Of a stretch of 64,000 bases of DNA, positions 50,706 to 60,805 are shown piece by piece (positions within the stretch are counted from its first letter, which is position 1; the number at the start of each line of letters is the position of its first letter). The stretch is from Lepidostoma basale. Lineage: Eukaryota > Arthropoda > Insecta > Trichoptera > Lepidostomatidae. A program made the translations under genes and the position numbers. The notes under the pieces were generated by a model, which worked only from the letters and a program-made list of their open reading frames with translations, was not told the origin of the DNA and ran no database searches. The stretch spans positions 124,001 to 188,000 of the forward strand of contig JAHDVF020000164.1 of NCBI GenBank assembly GCA_022606425.2, given 5' to 3'.

Positions 50706-51043
50706 ATATATTTTAAAAAGGTGAATTTGGAACAAAATATGGATAGAATGAAATTACATAAGTTCGAGAAGTTTAATAACTTGCATTAATTAATGTAACA
50801 ACCCTCGAATCTGACCCGTGAAACGTAAGCTGTGAAGTGTTTCCAAACAAGTACTCTAAGCGGCATCTCCATTGGCGTCCCGTTTCAGGGGCTTTGAAAC
50901 AGAATGCCAATTTGCATTCCTCTATGACACTCGACCGACATAGCAACTGTGGGAAGCAGAGGCGACCCGTGAAAGGTAATAAGCAAGTATTTAAAAGCTT
51001 TTAAAAAATAGAAGATATGCAGTATATACAAAATATATCAAAT
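50706..51043. other. Unassigned sequence
   Basis: GACCCGTGAAA(C/G)GTAA occurs twice (about 50814 and 50967) in a GC-richer strip. Otherwise nothing is recognised. Confidence 0.35.
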
Positions 51044-51215
51044 ATATCAATTATTGAATATCGGCCACGTAAGAAGTCGGAGAAATCGACGTGCGTGCAT
51101 GACACGATGTATGAATGCTGACGAATCGATAGAAGTATGTCAGGAAAGAACAGTGTGGAGGTCCATTATTTCTGCCTACCCCTTCGGAGAGACGGCATGA
51201 TGGTTAGTAAAACTA
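51044..51215 (+). mobile_element. RTE-a LINE 3' end
   Basis: IEYRPRKKSEKSTCVHD-like codons in a shifted frame, then SIISAYPFGETA-like sequence and GATGGTTAGT. An inverted RTE-a piece follows at 51222-51330. Confidence 0.75.
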
Positions 51216-51221
51216 TACAAA

Positions 51222-51330
51222 AAACTAGCATACCATCATGCCGTTCACTCGGAGAATGGAGCGCCATACTGCTCTGTCCTTACAAATATCTATCTAGATT
51301 TCTCAACATTCATGCATCGTCACGAAATAA
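51222..51330 (-). mobile_element. RTE-a LINE sliver
   Basis: ACCATCATGCCGTTCACTCG, ATGGAGCGCCATACTGCTCT, TCTCAACATTCATGCATCGT. Confidence 0.6.
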
Positions 51331-51370
51331 CAGTATGGCGTTCACCTACTCCCTCAGTGAGTTACCTTAT

Positions 51371-51640
51371 ACGAATGAAATGTCTCCTTTCTATTGTATC
51401 TTCATTATCAAATGCCATAGAAAAGCGAAACATGTTATTCCCATGAAATAATTCATAAAAATTCCTTTTTATAGTACTTTTATAATATTTGTAACAAATT
51501 TCAATTAAAATTTAACCTTATCACTGTGAAACATGTATACATAACTAAACTAATATTGTAGAAGGGCGTAAAACTTGCCAATCTCATAAAATATAATGTG
51601 TTCTAGAGAATTGACGTTTTAATAAAATTAAATACGTAAG
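51371..51640 (+). repeat. HH-B fragments
   Basis: CATTATCAAATGCCATAGAA, AAGCGAAACATGTTATTCCC at 51400-51450, and GGGCGTAAAACTTGCC, ATCTCATAAAATATAATGTG at 51565-51600. Both cores have decayed. Confidence 0.6.
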
Positions 51641-51889
51641 AAGTAATATATTATCGATAAGGAAACGTAAAATAACTTGGATAACTTCACCTAGCACCTT
51701 TGCAAGAACTTAATATTTAATATCGCGTATAAAAGGACTTCTCACGTACACCACTGCCAGTAACGCTACCTTGACTGTACCGAGTCTCCTGATATTAATA
51801 TTTATTCTCGAATAACAGCATTTATATATTACATTCCATCCCAATTTAATACTGTGAGTAAATCCTGAGAAGCCAAGCACAACGTTTCA

Positions 51890-52715
51890 CTACTAATTAT
51901 TTTGTTTTGATTTTTAAGTCATATCGGGAAAACATTATAATAAGTTTATACATATACGAGTGTATTTTTAAAGGCTTATTCTTAGTGTCAAGGATGTATG
52001 AGGCATGCAAAAAGAATGACTTGTTGATGAATGTGTCTAAATCTAAAGTGATGGTTTTCGAGAAAGAAGAATGTATGACGATTTGTGATTTGATTTGATT
52101 TGTGAAGTGCGATGGGCGAGAAATTGGAGCAAGTTACCGAATTTACGTATCTGGGAAGCATGTTTACAAGAGACGGAAAAATGGAGAAAGACATCGAAAG
52201 AACGGTTGGTGCTGGGAATAAAATAAATGGCTCACTCAAAGTCATTACTGCAAATAGAAATATATCCACAGAAGCCAAGAGGGCAGTACACAATGGAGTT
52301 CTAGTGCCAACCCTCTTGTATGGAAGTGAAGCTTGGAGCTGGTAAAAGAAGGATGAATGTCGTAGAAATGAGATCACTAAGAAGAATGTGCGGGAAAACG
52401 TTGTATGATAGAATACCGAACGATGAAATAAGAAAAAAATGTAAGGCAGATGACTGCATCATGAATAAAATTAAAAAAGGATCCCTGAGATGGTTTGGAC
52501 GTATGGAACGAATGGATGAGAGTACTATGGTTAAAAATAAATACACAAGCAGCGTGAGTGGAAAAAGAAGCCGAGGCCAACCGAGGAAAACATGCGTTCA
52601 TGGTACGATGTATGAATGTAGAGGAAGCCCGAGAGGTATGCCAGGACAGAGCATTGTGACGATGCATCCTCTCTGCCTACCCCTCCGGCGAAATGGCGTG
52701 ATGGTTAGTTAGTTA
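51890..52715 (+). mobile_element. RTE-a subfamily LINE, most 5'-extended copy
   Basis: 51985-52098 reads VSRMYEACKKNDLLMNVSKS, then KVMVFE (the region just after the reverse transcriptase YADD block). 52112-52345 reads EKLEQVTEFTYLGSMFTRDG, KMEKDIERTVGAGNKINGSL, TANRNISTEAKRAVHNGVLV, PTLLYGSEAWSW. A stop/frameshift at about 52343 is followed by MRSLRRMCGKTLYDRIPNDE, KKGSLRWFGRMERMD and SRGQPRKT. A deletion joins this to YECRGSPRG-type frame-shifted sequence, ending GTGATGGTTAGTTAGTTAG. It diverges from the other RTE-a copies throughout, so it is a distinct subfamily. Confidence 0.88.
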
Positions 52716-52788
52716 GTTTTTAAAGGCAAGCATCAAGGGTATTAGAATAAAATGAACAATCTCTGACGTGAGCAGAATATATTTCATT

Positions 52789-52833
52789 ATTCATTGTTTC
52801 TTGAACAATAAATCATTTAAACGAATGAAAACG
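52789..52833 (+). repeat. HH-B 3' segment
   Basis: ATTCATTGTTTCTTGAACAA and ACGAATGAAAACGTCT, directly before RTE-c. Confidence 0.55.
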
Positions 52834-53255
52834 TCTAGTGAAACGAAGTGCCTAACGATATCAAAAGAGCCGCTCAGATGTAAACTGATCATCGATAACA
52901 CAGCTTTTGAGTTAGTCATGCGATTCACCAACCTAGGTGTAGAGATCTAAAGCTACAGTGACCAATTTGATAAGGTGGCTTGCAGCTTTCGCAAAACCGT
53001 GTGGAGGAACAAATACCCACACAACAACAAATGCTAACCGAATGTAAAGTCAAGATATTCAAGGCATTCGTCCGCCCATCATGACGTATGGAATAGAAGT
53101 CAGAGCCGATACCATTAGGACTAAGAACCTTCTAAGAGTAGCACAAATGCGAACCCTATGCTCCACGAGAGATGGTTGGACATCATCATCCCAGGACAGT
53201 TCACCGTCATAAACAGTTCATACGACCTAAACTAAGAGGAAGAAGGAGAAGAATA
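52834..53255 (+). mobile_element. RTE-c LINE C-terminal part, decayed
   Basis: TKCLTISKEPLRCKLIIDNT and AFELVMRFTNLGVEI, then frameshifted pieces equivalent to KTVWRNKY and PIMTYG(I)EVRAD, ending CACCGTCATAAACAGTTCAT and GACCTAAACTAAGAGGAAGA with a GAAGAAGG tail. Same family as 58.7 kb. Confidence 0.8.
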
Positions 53256-53274
53256 AAACATACTAAAAGTTATA

Positions 53275-53487
53275 TAATAATTAAATAAAACGATGTTTTT
53301 TAACTACTTCCACTTTTGTCTTTATTTAGACAGCGACCGGTTTCGCCAGGCTCGCTGGCATCGACAGACTGGTCAGTCCAGACAGTTCGACCAGTCTGTC
53401 GATGTCAGCGAGCCTGGCGAAACCGGTCGCTGTCTAAATAAAGACAAAAGTGGAAGTAGTTAAAAAACATCGTTTTATTTAATTATT
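53275..53487. repeat. HH-C foldback, perfect arms
   Basis: Arms of about 95 bases (AATAAAACGATGTTTTTTAA ... CGCTGGCATCGACAGACTGG / CCAGTCTGTCGATGTCAGCG ... TTAAAAAACATCGTTTTATT) differ by about one base. Motifs 53335-53367 (minus) and 53396-53428 (plus) have stem II GCCAG/CUGGC, GAAA, CCGG and UC, but the first box is CUGUCGA (A6 to U) in both arms. Confidence 0.92.
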
Positions 53488-53534
53488 ATTTAAAATGAAC
53501 TTCCATCAAGAGATTTCAGTAAAATCATTTGATT

Positions 53535-53851
53535 ATTTTAATTTATTTGATCATGTCACGTTTCCCTCGGTTTTCCTCTATTTCTAGTTCCATTTAAATT
53601 GTTAACATATGTTTTTTATCATTCTTTCTTCATTTATTCTTTCCATGTTTCCAAACCATCCTAATGTTCCTTTCATTATTTTCAAAACAGTTTCATTCGC
53701 GCCGCATTCACTTTGTATACATTCATTCGACACTCTATCATACACAGATTTTCACACTTTCTACTGCATTTATTCTACTTTCTACCTTCTTTTGGCAGTT
53801 CCATGCTTCGCTTCCATAGATAAAGGTCGGCACAAGAACACCATTGTGCAG
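53535..53851 (-). mobile_element. RTE-a LINE internal fragment
   Basis: Complements of KTWHD, VNxLNG, FGNMERMN, CGANE, ECIQSECG and CLWKRSMELPKE-type codons, with deletions. Stops at the tandem duplication. Confidence 0.7.
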
Positions 53852-54213
53852 GCCATTTAACTTTGTTAGATAGGCTACAATTTACTTTGAAATCCAAGGT
53901 TTCTATACCAATTCACTCTCGCTAAAACTTTATTATTATATTAAACAAAATAAGTATTGAAAAGTCTACGATGTTCTTTTATTTTAGATTTTTTGTAATA
54001 AGCTATGGTTTATATTTAATAAAGCAAATAAAGCCATTTAACTTTGTTAGATAGGCTACAATTTACTTTGAAATCCAAGGTTTCTATACCAATTCACTCT
54101 CGCTAAAACTTTATTATTATATTAAACAAAATAAGTATTGAAAAGTCTACGATGTTCTTTTATTTTAGATTTTTTGTAATAAGCTATGGTTTATATTTAA
54201 TAAAGCAAATAAA
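53852..54213 (+). repeat. Exact tandem duplication of a 181-base unit
   Basis: 53852-54032 and 54033-54213 are identical as far as I can read (GCCATTTAACTTTGTTAGAT ... TAATAAAGCAAATAAA). The first unit begins in the RTE-a fragment (the GCCATTT ... TTAGATAGGCTA codons), so the duplication is younger than that insertion, or it is an assembly artefact. Confidence 0.95.
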
Positions 54214-54559
54214 TATTTTACCAAATTCCCGCCCTGCGATTACTTCTTCTCATTAAGTCAAAATCAGTCGATTAATTCAGGCTAAAATTGAAACCACTTT
54301 AAAGGTAGATTAACCAATTTAACAAGGAAATATCCAAATAATTATTAAAATAAAATAGCCATAGTTAAGAAATCAGAGTTCATAACGCAATTTAGTTATT
54401 CCAGGAAATGCTTAAGCAAATTGAGTTATTTCAGCTTTAATTTGACACAGATCCGATAAATTTTTACATAACCAATTGAATACTGAAGAAGTCCAAACAG
54501 TATTTTACATTTAAAGAACAGGATATGTTTTTTTTATAAATTATCTTTGATTGTAAATC
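54214..54559. other. AT-rich sequence, nothing recognised
   Basis: No repeat or frame is recognised. Confidence 0.35.
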
Positions 54560-54840
54560 TAACTAACTAACTATCACGCCGTCTCACCAAAAGGGCAAGC
54601 AGAAAGAAAGGACAGGAAATGATAATTCTCTCATTCATACATCGTGTCACGCACGCACGTCGATTTCTCCGACTTTTTATTTGGCCGACATTCAATATTT
54701 GATTGATATGATCGTTCCACGGTCTTCCTCTATTTCTAGTTCCATTTGCATCGTTAACATATACTTTTTTAACAATCTTTCTTCATTAATTATTTCCATG
54801 TGTCCAAACCGTCTTAATGATCCATTAATTATTTTGATCA
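54560..54840 (-). mobile_element. RTE-a LINE 3' end, decayed
   Basis: AACTAACTAACTATCACGCC, TCACGCACGCACGTCGATTT, GGTCTTCCTCTATTTCTAGT, TTCCATGTGTCCAAACCGTC. Confidence 0.75.
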
Positions 54841-54861
54841 ACAATTCAATTAATCAATCAA

Positions 54862-55160
54862 CAAGGATTAATTTTATCTCAATAGAGACGAAGATGCAAA
54901 CTGGTAACTGAATATTGTGATCTAGGTGTTTACAGGACTAATGACCTGTCATTGGTTGAGTTAAGCGCACGCTTCATGTAATTACAACATTCCCCATTCC
55001 ACCTTTCTTATGACCACCATGTCTGACAAAATTTTTGGAAGTTGCATATATGTTAATATCCAACACCACAATTCATATGTCAGTTTCAATGCGCCATCTA
55101 TGAAGATTGGATTAAAGCATTAAGCAGAAGATCTTTATAACGCAATGTGAAAGGCTACCG
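54862..55160 (+). repeat. Repeat H copy
   Basis: AGGATTAATTTTATCTCAAT, AGAGACGAAGATGCAAACTG, GTTTACAGGACTAATGACCT, CATTCCCCATTCCACCTTTC, CATGTCTGACAAAATTTTTG, CAGTTTCAATGCGCCATCTA. Confidence 0.8.
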
Positions 55161-56045
55161 CCTATAAACGCACTGCTAGATAACGCCTGGAAATGTCACT
55201 CCAATTTATATGCTAACTTGGACCAGTTTTTGTTTTATACAACATTTTGAATATTTGAACATTTTGATTTCAAAATGTTGTATAATCAATCAACAATTCA
55301 AATCTTGCTTTTATTTTGGGACACCCTATATATTCATGAGTCTAACCGAAAGAGTTTTCTTAAATGTAAATAGCTTAAAAGATATTTTTATCAATTACAT
55401 CGTAAAAGCATCGTATCAAAAGGATATATCCTTCATAGACTTTTACATCATTGCAGAATGAGCAAAATAATTCACAAAGATAGGTTAAGAAACATGTAGT
55501 ATTGGTCAAAAACCCACAATGGATTTGATTTGTGCTTTTATAACTGATATAAAAATACCGATTCCATCGTATGTTAATGCCTAACTTTGGGTGTTATGCT
55601 CCTAAATAGTTTTTTGAATTGTTTTCGAAGTATATTATAATGGCGAACCCTAAAGTTTGAGTGTAACATCCAACCCCCGCCCCGCATTGAAGCGAAGGGG
55701 TGTGTTTGACAGAGTGCTAAGATTGCCGCCGACACGCTTTTAGAGTAACAAACAAACAGTTTTGTGTCTTTAACATTAATTAAAATCAAATAGCTGGATT
55801 CGTGACGTAAAGTAACAAAATTTGATTGAGAAAGTGTGAGCACTGCAAACCTAATCTAGTGAAATAATTATGTTTTGTGGTTGATGATAATCGTTATGGT
55901 GAAAAGGTTGGTATTCGAAATTGAATCAAATGTATCAATTAGTTTAATAATTACATTTCAAAATGATTCGAATTTGTTATTCATAATATTATATTTTTAT
56001 AAAAGTTTTTGGTTTGCAGCAAAGCGTTACATTTCTGCTGGTTTT
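55161..56045. other. Unassigned, with one hairpin
   Basis: TATACAACATTTTGAA and TTCAAAATGTTGTATA (55236-55285) form a 16-pair hairpin. Short frames (83 and 89 codons) have no recognisable motif. Confidence 0.4.
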
Positions 56046-56049
56046 TAGA

Positions 56050-56182
56050 TGGCCTTTAATGATATTAGGTATCGCCATTTTTATTGGCATGTGAATTCTA
56101 CACTCACGCTTTCATCGCCGGGAATCGAACACGCGACCTTCGGTGTGGCAATCATAGATGTTGCCATTCTGTTACGATAGTC
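56050..56182 (-). mobile_element. tRNA-derived SINE copy
   Basis: The complement of the B box (GGGAATCGAACACGCGACC) and of the A-box region (GTTGCCATTCTGTTACGATA) are visible, preceded by the SINE body (GGTATCGCCATTTTTATTGG, ATGTGAATTCTACACTCACG). Confidence 0.75.
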
Positions 56183-56260
56183 GTTTATTTATTGAAAACT
56201 TATAAAACTATTAAAATGTAATTTTGAACATGGATATTTTATAGAAGCATATTATATTCT

Positions 56261-56362
56261 ATAATTAATACGAATGAAAACGTCAGTTTTATAGAAGTTT
56301 GATTATATTTTATGGGAATGACATCGTTTCGCCCTTCTAAGGCATTATCAAACATTTCAAAC
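56261..56362 (-). repeat. HH-B single arm
   Basis: AATTAATACGAATGAAAACG, TCAGTTTTATAGAAGTTTGA, then the motif and AACATTTC. Confidence 0.75.
56320..56351 (-). ncRNA. Hammerhead-like motif, HH-B variant core
   Basis: UUGAUAA, U, stem II GCCUU/AGGGC, GAAA, C-GAU-G, UC. Confidence 0.48.
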
Positions 56363-56611
56363 AACAAACATTAAATTTTCACTGCGACTGAGTGGAGGGA
56401 CCTATCTAACCAGGCGCATGTGCGCCAGTCATGCAGTTTTGCCGGTTCGCATGCCACAACTAAATTTTCGGAATTTAATTTCTACACCTCGTATTCTAGT
56501 TGGGTACAGCTGGCATGATTATTTTCATTTACCCGATAGAAAGATCACGATTTTAATAGACATATTATTATTTGCTCTATTATGTTACATAATTTAATAA
56601 CAATAATATCG
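56363..56611. other. Unassigned sequence
   Basis: GC-richer strip 56380-56460 containing the palindrome GGCGCATGTGCGCC. Nothing else is recognised. Confidence 0.35.
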
Positions 56612-56985
56612 TAAGAATGCACTGGGACCCAGATTTGGTGTTGCAGCGAGAAATTGGAGACAAAGGAACGACCAAAAAATCTGAAGAATGACACAGCAAC
56701 CACTTATAACGAGCACCGTGAGAGCTAGTCGCCTAGCATGGATTAAAAACGTATGCCGAGTCAGAGAGACCTGAACAATCAAGACCCTATACGTGTCAAG
56801 ACCGTCCGGAGAAAGGCCTCAAGAAAGGCTTATTTATTGTTTCGACTGATATTGTTAGGTAGGGCGAATTGGACTGCTGGAAACAAAAAGGCACAGGATT
56901 GAAGAGCTTGGAAACAATTATCAAGGAGGCTTAAAACTATCAAGAGTTGTACGGTTATAGGAACTAAGTAAGTATTTTATCAATT
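56612..56985 (+). mobile_element. LINE-e C-terminal fragment
   Basis: LGPRFGVAARNWRQRNDQKI, then RMTQQPLITSTVRASRLAWI and KNVCRVRET correspond to LGLRPSVAAGTWRHMTKQEI ... RTMTQQSLIMSTVRDGRLAW at 44.2 kb. The terminus GAACTAAGTAAGTATT matches the LINE-e tail. An insertion of about 90 bases (near 56770-56850) separates the two halves. Confidence 0.75.
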
Positions 56986-57019
56986 TGATGCTTCGAAGCG
57001 GTCTTTGGTCTTCCTCGTC

Positions 57020-57305
57020 CTTTAAAAGCAAATCAAATCGGTTTATTTTTTCATTGGCGTACCTTCACTAATATGTAAGACGTCGATTTCCGAAGTGATC
57101 AACTCTAGCAGACGGATTGGTGTTCCCGACGACATTAGCAAAGGCATCTCGCAGATAAAATAATCTATGCTGGCGCTATTGGAGATGTCTGTCGGAAACA
57201 AAAATACCCAAACCTTCCAACACTCAGTTCTCAAAATATCCCCTGATTAATCTAGATAAATGGATAATAAGAAAACCATAGCTTCGGAGCTGCATAGAAT
57301 TCAAG
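57020..57305 (-). mobile_element. LINE-f 3' coding fragment
   Basis: The plus strand shows the complement of SESTF-like codons (ACCTTCACTAATATGTAAGA), CGTCGATTTCCGAAGTGATC, and the P-x-GR-like region. Diverged from 18640. Confidence 0.62.
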
Positions 57306-57349
57306 CTTTATTCACATTGCTAATTTATGTTTGTAAATATTTAATGTTT

Positions 57350-57700
57350 GTAATGACATGAAGAAATGAAGAAATAAGACGCCGAACAAAAGTCATAGAC
57401 AAAATAGACCTTGTCGCTAAGCAGAAATAGCAGTAGGCAGGTCACGTCGCCAGACAGGGAACAGAGCAATGGGCACCCAGAGTCCTCAATTGGAGACCAT
57501 GGGATAGAAAAGGAAGAGTGGGCCGACTCCCAAAAAGATGAGCCGACGACATTATCCCTGTCGCGGGTAGAATGTGGCAAAGAAAAGCCCAAGATAGAGT
57601 GGAGTGGAAGAAAATGGAGGAAACCTATATCCAGCAGTAGAGAAATGGCTGTGGAAGAAGAAGAAGAATTACAGTCAGTTTAAAAATATTGATAATATAA
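57350..57700 (+). mobile_element. RTE-b LINE C-terminus with (GAA)n tail
   Basis: The coding phase is not the 90-codon frame at 57411. In the neighbouring frame it reads RRRTKVIDKIDLVAKQK, then AGHVARQGTEQWAPRVLNWR, PWDRKGRVGRLPKRWADDII and PVAGRMWQRKAQDRVEWKKM, then EETYIQQ. The tail is GAAGAAGAAGAAGAA. This shows how a retrotransposon can leave a longer spurious frame in another phase. Confidence 0.85.
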
Positions 57701-57790
57701 TACATACACTGAAAGAGAGACGTGTTTAATAAAATGAAGTGATACCCAGCAGTCAAATTGTTTATATTAAAAATAAATTATTCAGAAAAA

Positions 57791-57902
57791 ATATATATAA
57801 ACTAACTAACCATCCCCCCTTTCCCTGAAGGGGTGAGCAGAATGAATGGGTTGCCACACTGTTATTTTCTGACATACAACTCTTGATTCCTCAACATATA
57901 AT
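57791..57902 (-). mobile_element. RTE-a LINE 3' terminus
   Basis: AACTAACTAACCATCCCCCC, TGAATGGGTTGCCACACTGT, TTCCTCAACAT. Confidence 0.7.
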
Positions 57903-58639
57903 TCTTAAAAAAATATTTAAAAAAACCTGTTACATTGATTAGTAATAAAACCGGAGTTTTTGGGTTAAACTAATCCAGAAAGCATTGCTGGAATACGTAT
58001 AAAATTATAGATTTATTATTATTTTCCGCTAAACTTAGATACTTCTCTCACGGAACTAAACATGAATAAATTTCCACAATCTATGACCTTTCAGATTCAA
58101 AGTATAAAAATTGGAAAACGTTTCCAGCAGGGTGAGTTATGCGCTGATTTCTGAGCGGCGAATCGCCCAGAAAATATGAACCAATTAAAGTTAATGGCAG
58201 GAATCATACCGCTTATTTTCACAAAAATTTAATGTGGACTCCTATCTAGTCAGACTTTCTTTCAAATGTTTTTTGAAAAATATATATTATATTATCGGAA
58301 ATAAAATAAAAAAGTGTATTTTTGAATGTCACATGAAAGGCATATTATAGAAAAGAAACTGAAAAACACAGGTTCACAACCTTTTTTTGAATCACTGCCT
58401 TCTATATATGAAAAAAAAAAAAAAATCCGACATCCCTATAATAGTCATACAAATAATAATTTAACCTAACTTAATAGTTCAAATATACTCGTACATAATC
58501 TATTTATAATCACAAAAATGAAATTATAAAGGAAATAAGAAAAATAACATAATATGAAATACCCACTATAACTGGCATAAAACAGCGAGACAGTCTCTGT
58601 CATTTTTATTTAACATTTTTATGAATAAAATAAAAGAAA
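57903..58639. other. Repeat-free sequence
   Basis: 58020-58250 (for example TTCTGAGCGGCGAATCGCCC) has no repeat counterpart and looks like ancestral DNA. An A-rich run is at 58415-58428. Confidence 0.35.
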
Positions 58640-59300
58640 AAATGTCTTCACTGGACCTAGGTTAAAGAATAGGAAAAAATGTTATCAATATGCTATGCTG
58701 ACGATGCTGCAATACTAGCAGAGAATGAAGATGACCATCAGAGAATGCTGTACAAATTCTACCTCACATCCAAAAAACATAACATGATTATTTCTATTAC
58801 GTCACCTGAGAGTAAGAGGGTTCCAACTAACAAAATTTCACATTTGGCTTTTTTTCGTCAAAAGGGTTCTTACTTACCCTATCTATACGTATAATAAAAT
58901 AAAAACACGTAAAAGTATTGTCATTTTGATGTTACGAAAATAATCAAGTTCCATCTGATCATTCAAAATACACGATTCAGTGAAGAAGGATTCATTTAAA
59001 CTTAGAACTTTATTATTCCAACTGTCGCCAGAGAAAATCTACACGTTTCTCAGTAAAGGAGTTTTGTCTGCTTCAGATAGAACCCTTTTATTTTAAGATA
59101 CACACCCGAAAATAACAAAATGTTGACTTCATTTTTCTCAGCTTTTTACTTTTGACAGTGTGAACCTTCTTACTCTCAAGTGACGATTAGTAAAACGAAG
59201 TGCTTACAAATATCAAAAAAGCCTCTCAGATGTAAGCTGATCATCGATAACACACGTCACAAACAGGTCATATGACCTAAACTAAGAGGAAGAAGAAGAA
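58640..59300 (+). mobile_element. RTE-c reverse transcriptase fragment split by a DNA element
   Basis: 58679-58799 encodes MLSICYADDAAILAENEDDH and QRMLYKFYLTSKKHNMIISI. The YADD catalytic box is at 58694-58705. The frame is interrupted at 58800 by a 386-base insertion and continues at 59186 with ISKTKCLQISKKPLRCKLII and DNT. Removing the insert and one ATTA restores continuous reading over the junction. A deletion then joins it to the RTE-c 3' end (CACAAACAGGTCATATGACC, (GAA)n). Confidence 0.88.
58800..59185. mobile_element. Non-autonomous DNA transposon (MITE-like), 386 bases
   Basis: Terminal inverted repeats of at least 22 bases: CGTCACCTGAGAGTAAGAGG at the left, and CGTCACTTGAGAGTAAGAAG as the reverse complement of the right end. 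ATTA is duplicated at both edges (58796-58799 and 59186-59189). There is no transposase frame. The superfamily cannot be named from a 4-base duplication and these termini alone. Confidence 0.88.
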
Positions 59301-59990
59301 GAAGAAAATTGAAATTAAAAAGATTATCACATGATTTTCATTCATTATTAACAACGATAATATTAACCACCTACAAGTGCTCATCAATAGAACCAATGAT
59401 GCAGATGTAAGGTTGGAACTCAACATAAACACTAGTGAAACAAAGTTCATGATATTAGCCAACAGGACTACACAGAAGTCTTACTTTAAATGGCGTCAAT
59501 ATAGAAAGAGTACACACATTAACGTATCTTGGCAGTGTGATAATAGATAACAATGACCCTGAAAAAGAAGAGAGGTGCAGAATAGAGATTGAACATTCGT
59601 CTACAATGACTATCATCTACTTATGGTCAAGAGCTATGTTTAGTCTACATTACTTTGCGTAGTGGAAACTTGGACCCTCAGTGTGAACACATCCCATAGA
59701 CTGATATGGTCACCAACAATGTGGTGTTACATAGAGCTAGAGTAGAAGGAGAATTTTTATCTAATATTAATACTTCTCAAAGAAAGATACGGTCTGCTTC
59801 CCCTAATCATGAAAGGAAAGATTGAGGCCAGGCGCGGCTTAAGAAAACCCCAGATGCCCTGGATGGAAAAAATCAAAGAGTGGACGAGAATTCAGAGGGT
59901 GGGATAGTTGTTCCGGTACAGGACAGAGAGACCTACCCCAGAGTGATAACCCACGTCGTCGGGGTGACCTGACATGGACTTTGAGAACAT
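59300..59990 (+). mobile_element. RTE-d LINE, decayed
   Basis: Pieces equivalent to TKFMILANRTTQKSY, INVSWQC(D), MVKSYV, VETWTLSVN, RRARVEGEFL-like and LIMKGKIEARRGLRKPQMPW, then MEKIKEWTRIQRV, in the same order as 45.7 kb. Ends GTCGTCGGGGTGACCTGACA. Stops and frameshifts throughout. Confidence 0.75.
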
Positions 59991-60109
59991 TATATGTTTC
60001 AGAAATATTTATATTTAGATAGTGTATTGAATTATTCATTAAAGAATTTGTTTTTTGAATGTATACAAATACTTGTAGACAAATACTGGATTTTAACGCA
60101 TTGCGGGTT

Positions 60110-60395
60110 AATCATTTTTTAAGGATTAATTGTATCTCAATAGACACGAAGATGTATTTTTTTTGGAAACAGAATATGGTAGTTGAGACGTTTACAGGAC
60201 TTATGACCTGTCATTGGTTGGGTTAAGCGATCACTTTATGTTAACAACATTCCCCGTTCCGCCCTTCTTACGACCACCACGTCTGTCAAATTTTGGGAAC
60301 TTGTATAAAAATATGCTATAAAAATAAAAATATTTTTAAATAACTTCACATTTTTTTAGGTCAATATACACTAGCGCCATCTATTTAGATTATTT
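60110..60395 (+). repeat. Repeat H copy
   Basis: AAGGATTAATTGTATCTCAA, TTACAGGACTTATGACCTGT, CAACATTCCCCGTTCCGCCC, CGACCACCACGTCTGTCAAA, CTAGCGCCATCTATTTAGAT. The last phrase is longer than in other copies. Confidence 0.8.
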
Positions 60396-60552
60396 GTAAC
60401 AAAAAAAAATTATGTCATTGTAATTTATTAAAATTCATAAGCCACCCTTGACTGCCTCAAAGCTTCCTATTTACTTTTGGTACCATTACCGCCCCCACGG
60501 AAGGCTCATGTGCGGTATCGCCCCCGTAGGGAACCTTTGCTTTAGAGAGATA

Positions 60553-60805
60553 TGTTTGAATTCAATGAATTTAAAACAAATGCGGGACATGTTGCCAGAT
60601 TGGTAGACGATAGATGGATCAGAAGGGTGGTAGAGTGGAGATCCCGCGAAGACAAAATAAACAAAGGGAGACCCCCTACAAAATGGTTCGATGACATTAG
60701 AAGAATTGCTGGCGATTGGATGCGAAAGGCACAAGACAGGGATACATGGAGAAGTATGTAGGAGGCCTATACCCAACAGTGGACGACAACGGCTGTCTAA
60801 GTAAT
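60553..60805 (+). mobile_element. RTE-b LINE C-terminus
   Basis: The frame 60552-60761 reads TNAGHVARLVDDRWIRRVVE, WRSREDKINKGRPPTKWFDD and IRRIAGDWMRKAQDRDTWRS, then M, a stop, and EAYTQQWTTTAV. Residue spacing (GRPPTKWxDDIxxIAG, AQDRxxWRS) fits RTE-b. The stop lies three residues before the conserved AYxQQW end. Confidence 0.85.

Noticed and set aside
57411..57683. 90-codon frame rich in S, R and E
   Set aside because: It is the wrong phase of an RTE-b copy. The neighbouring phase gives the conserved LINE sequence.
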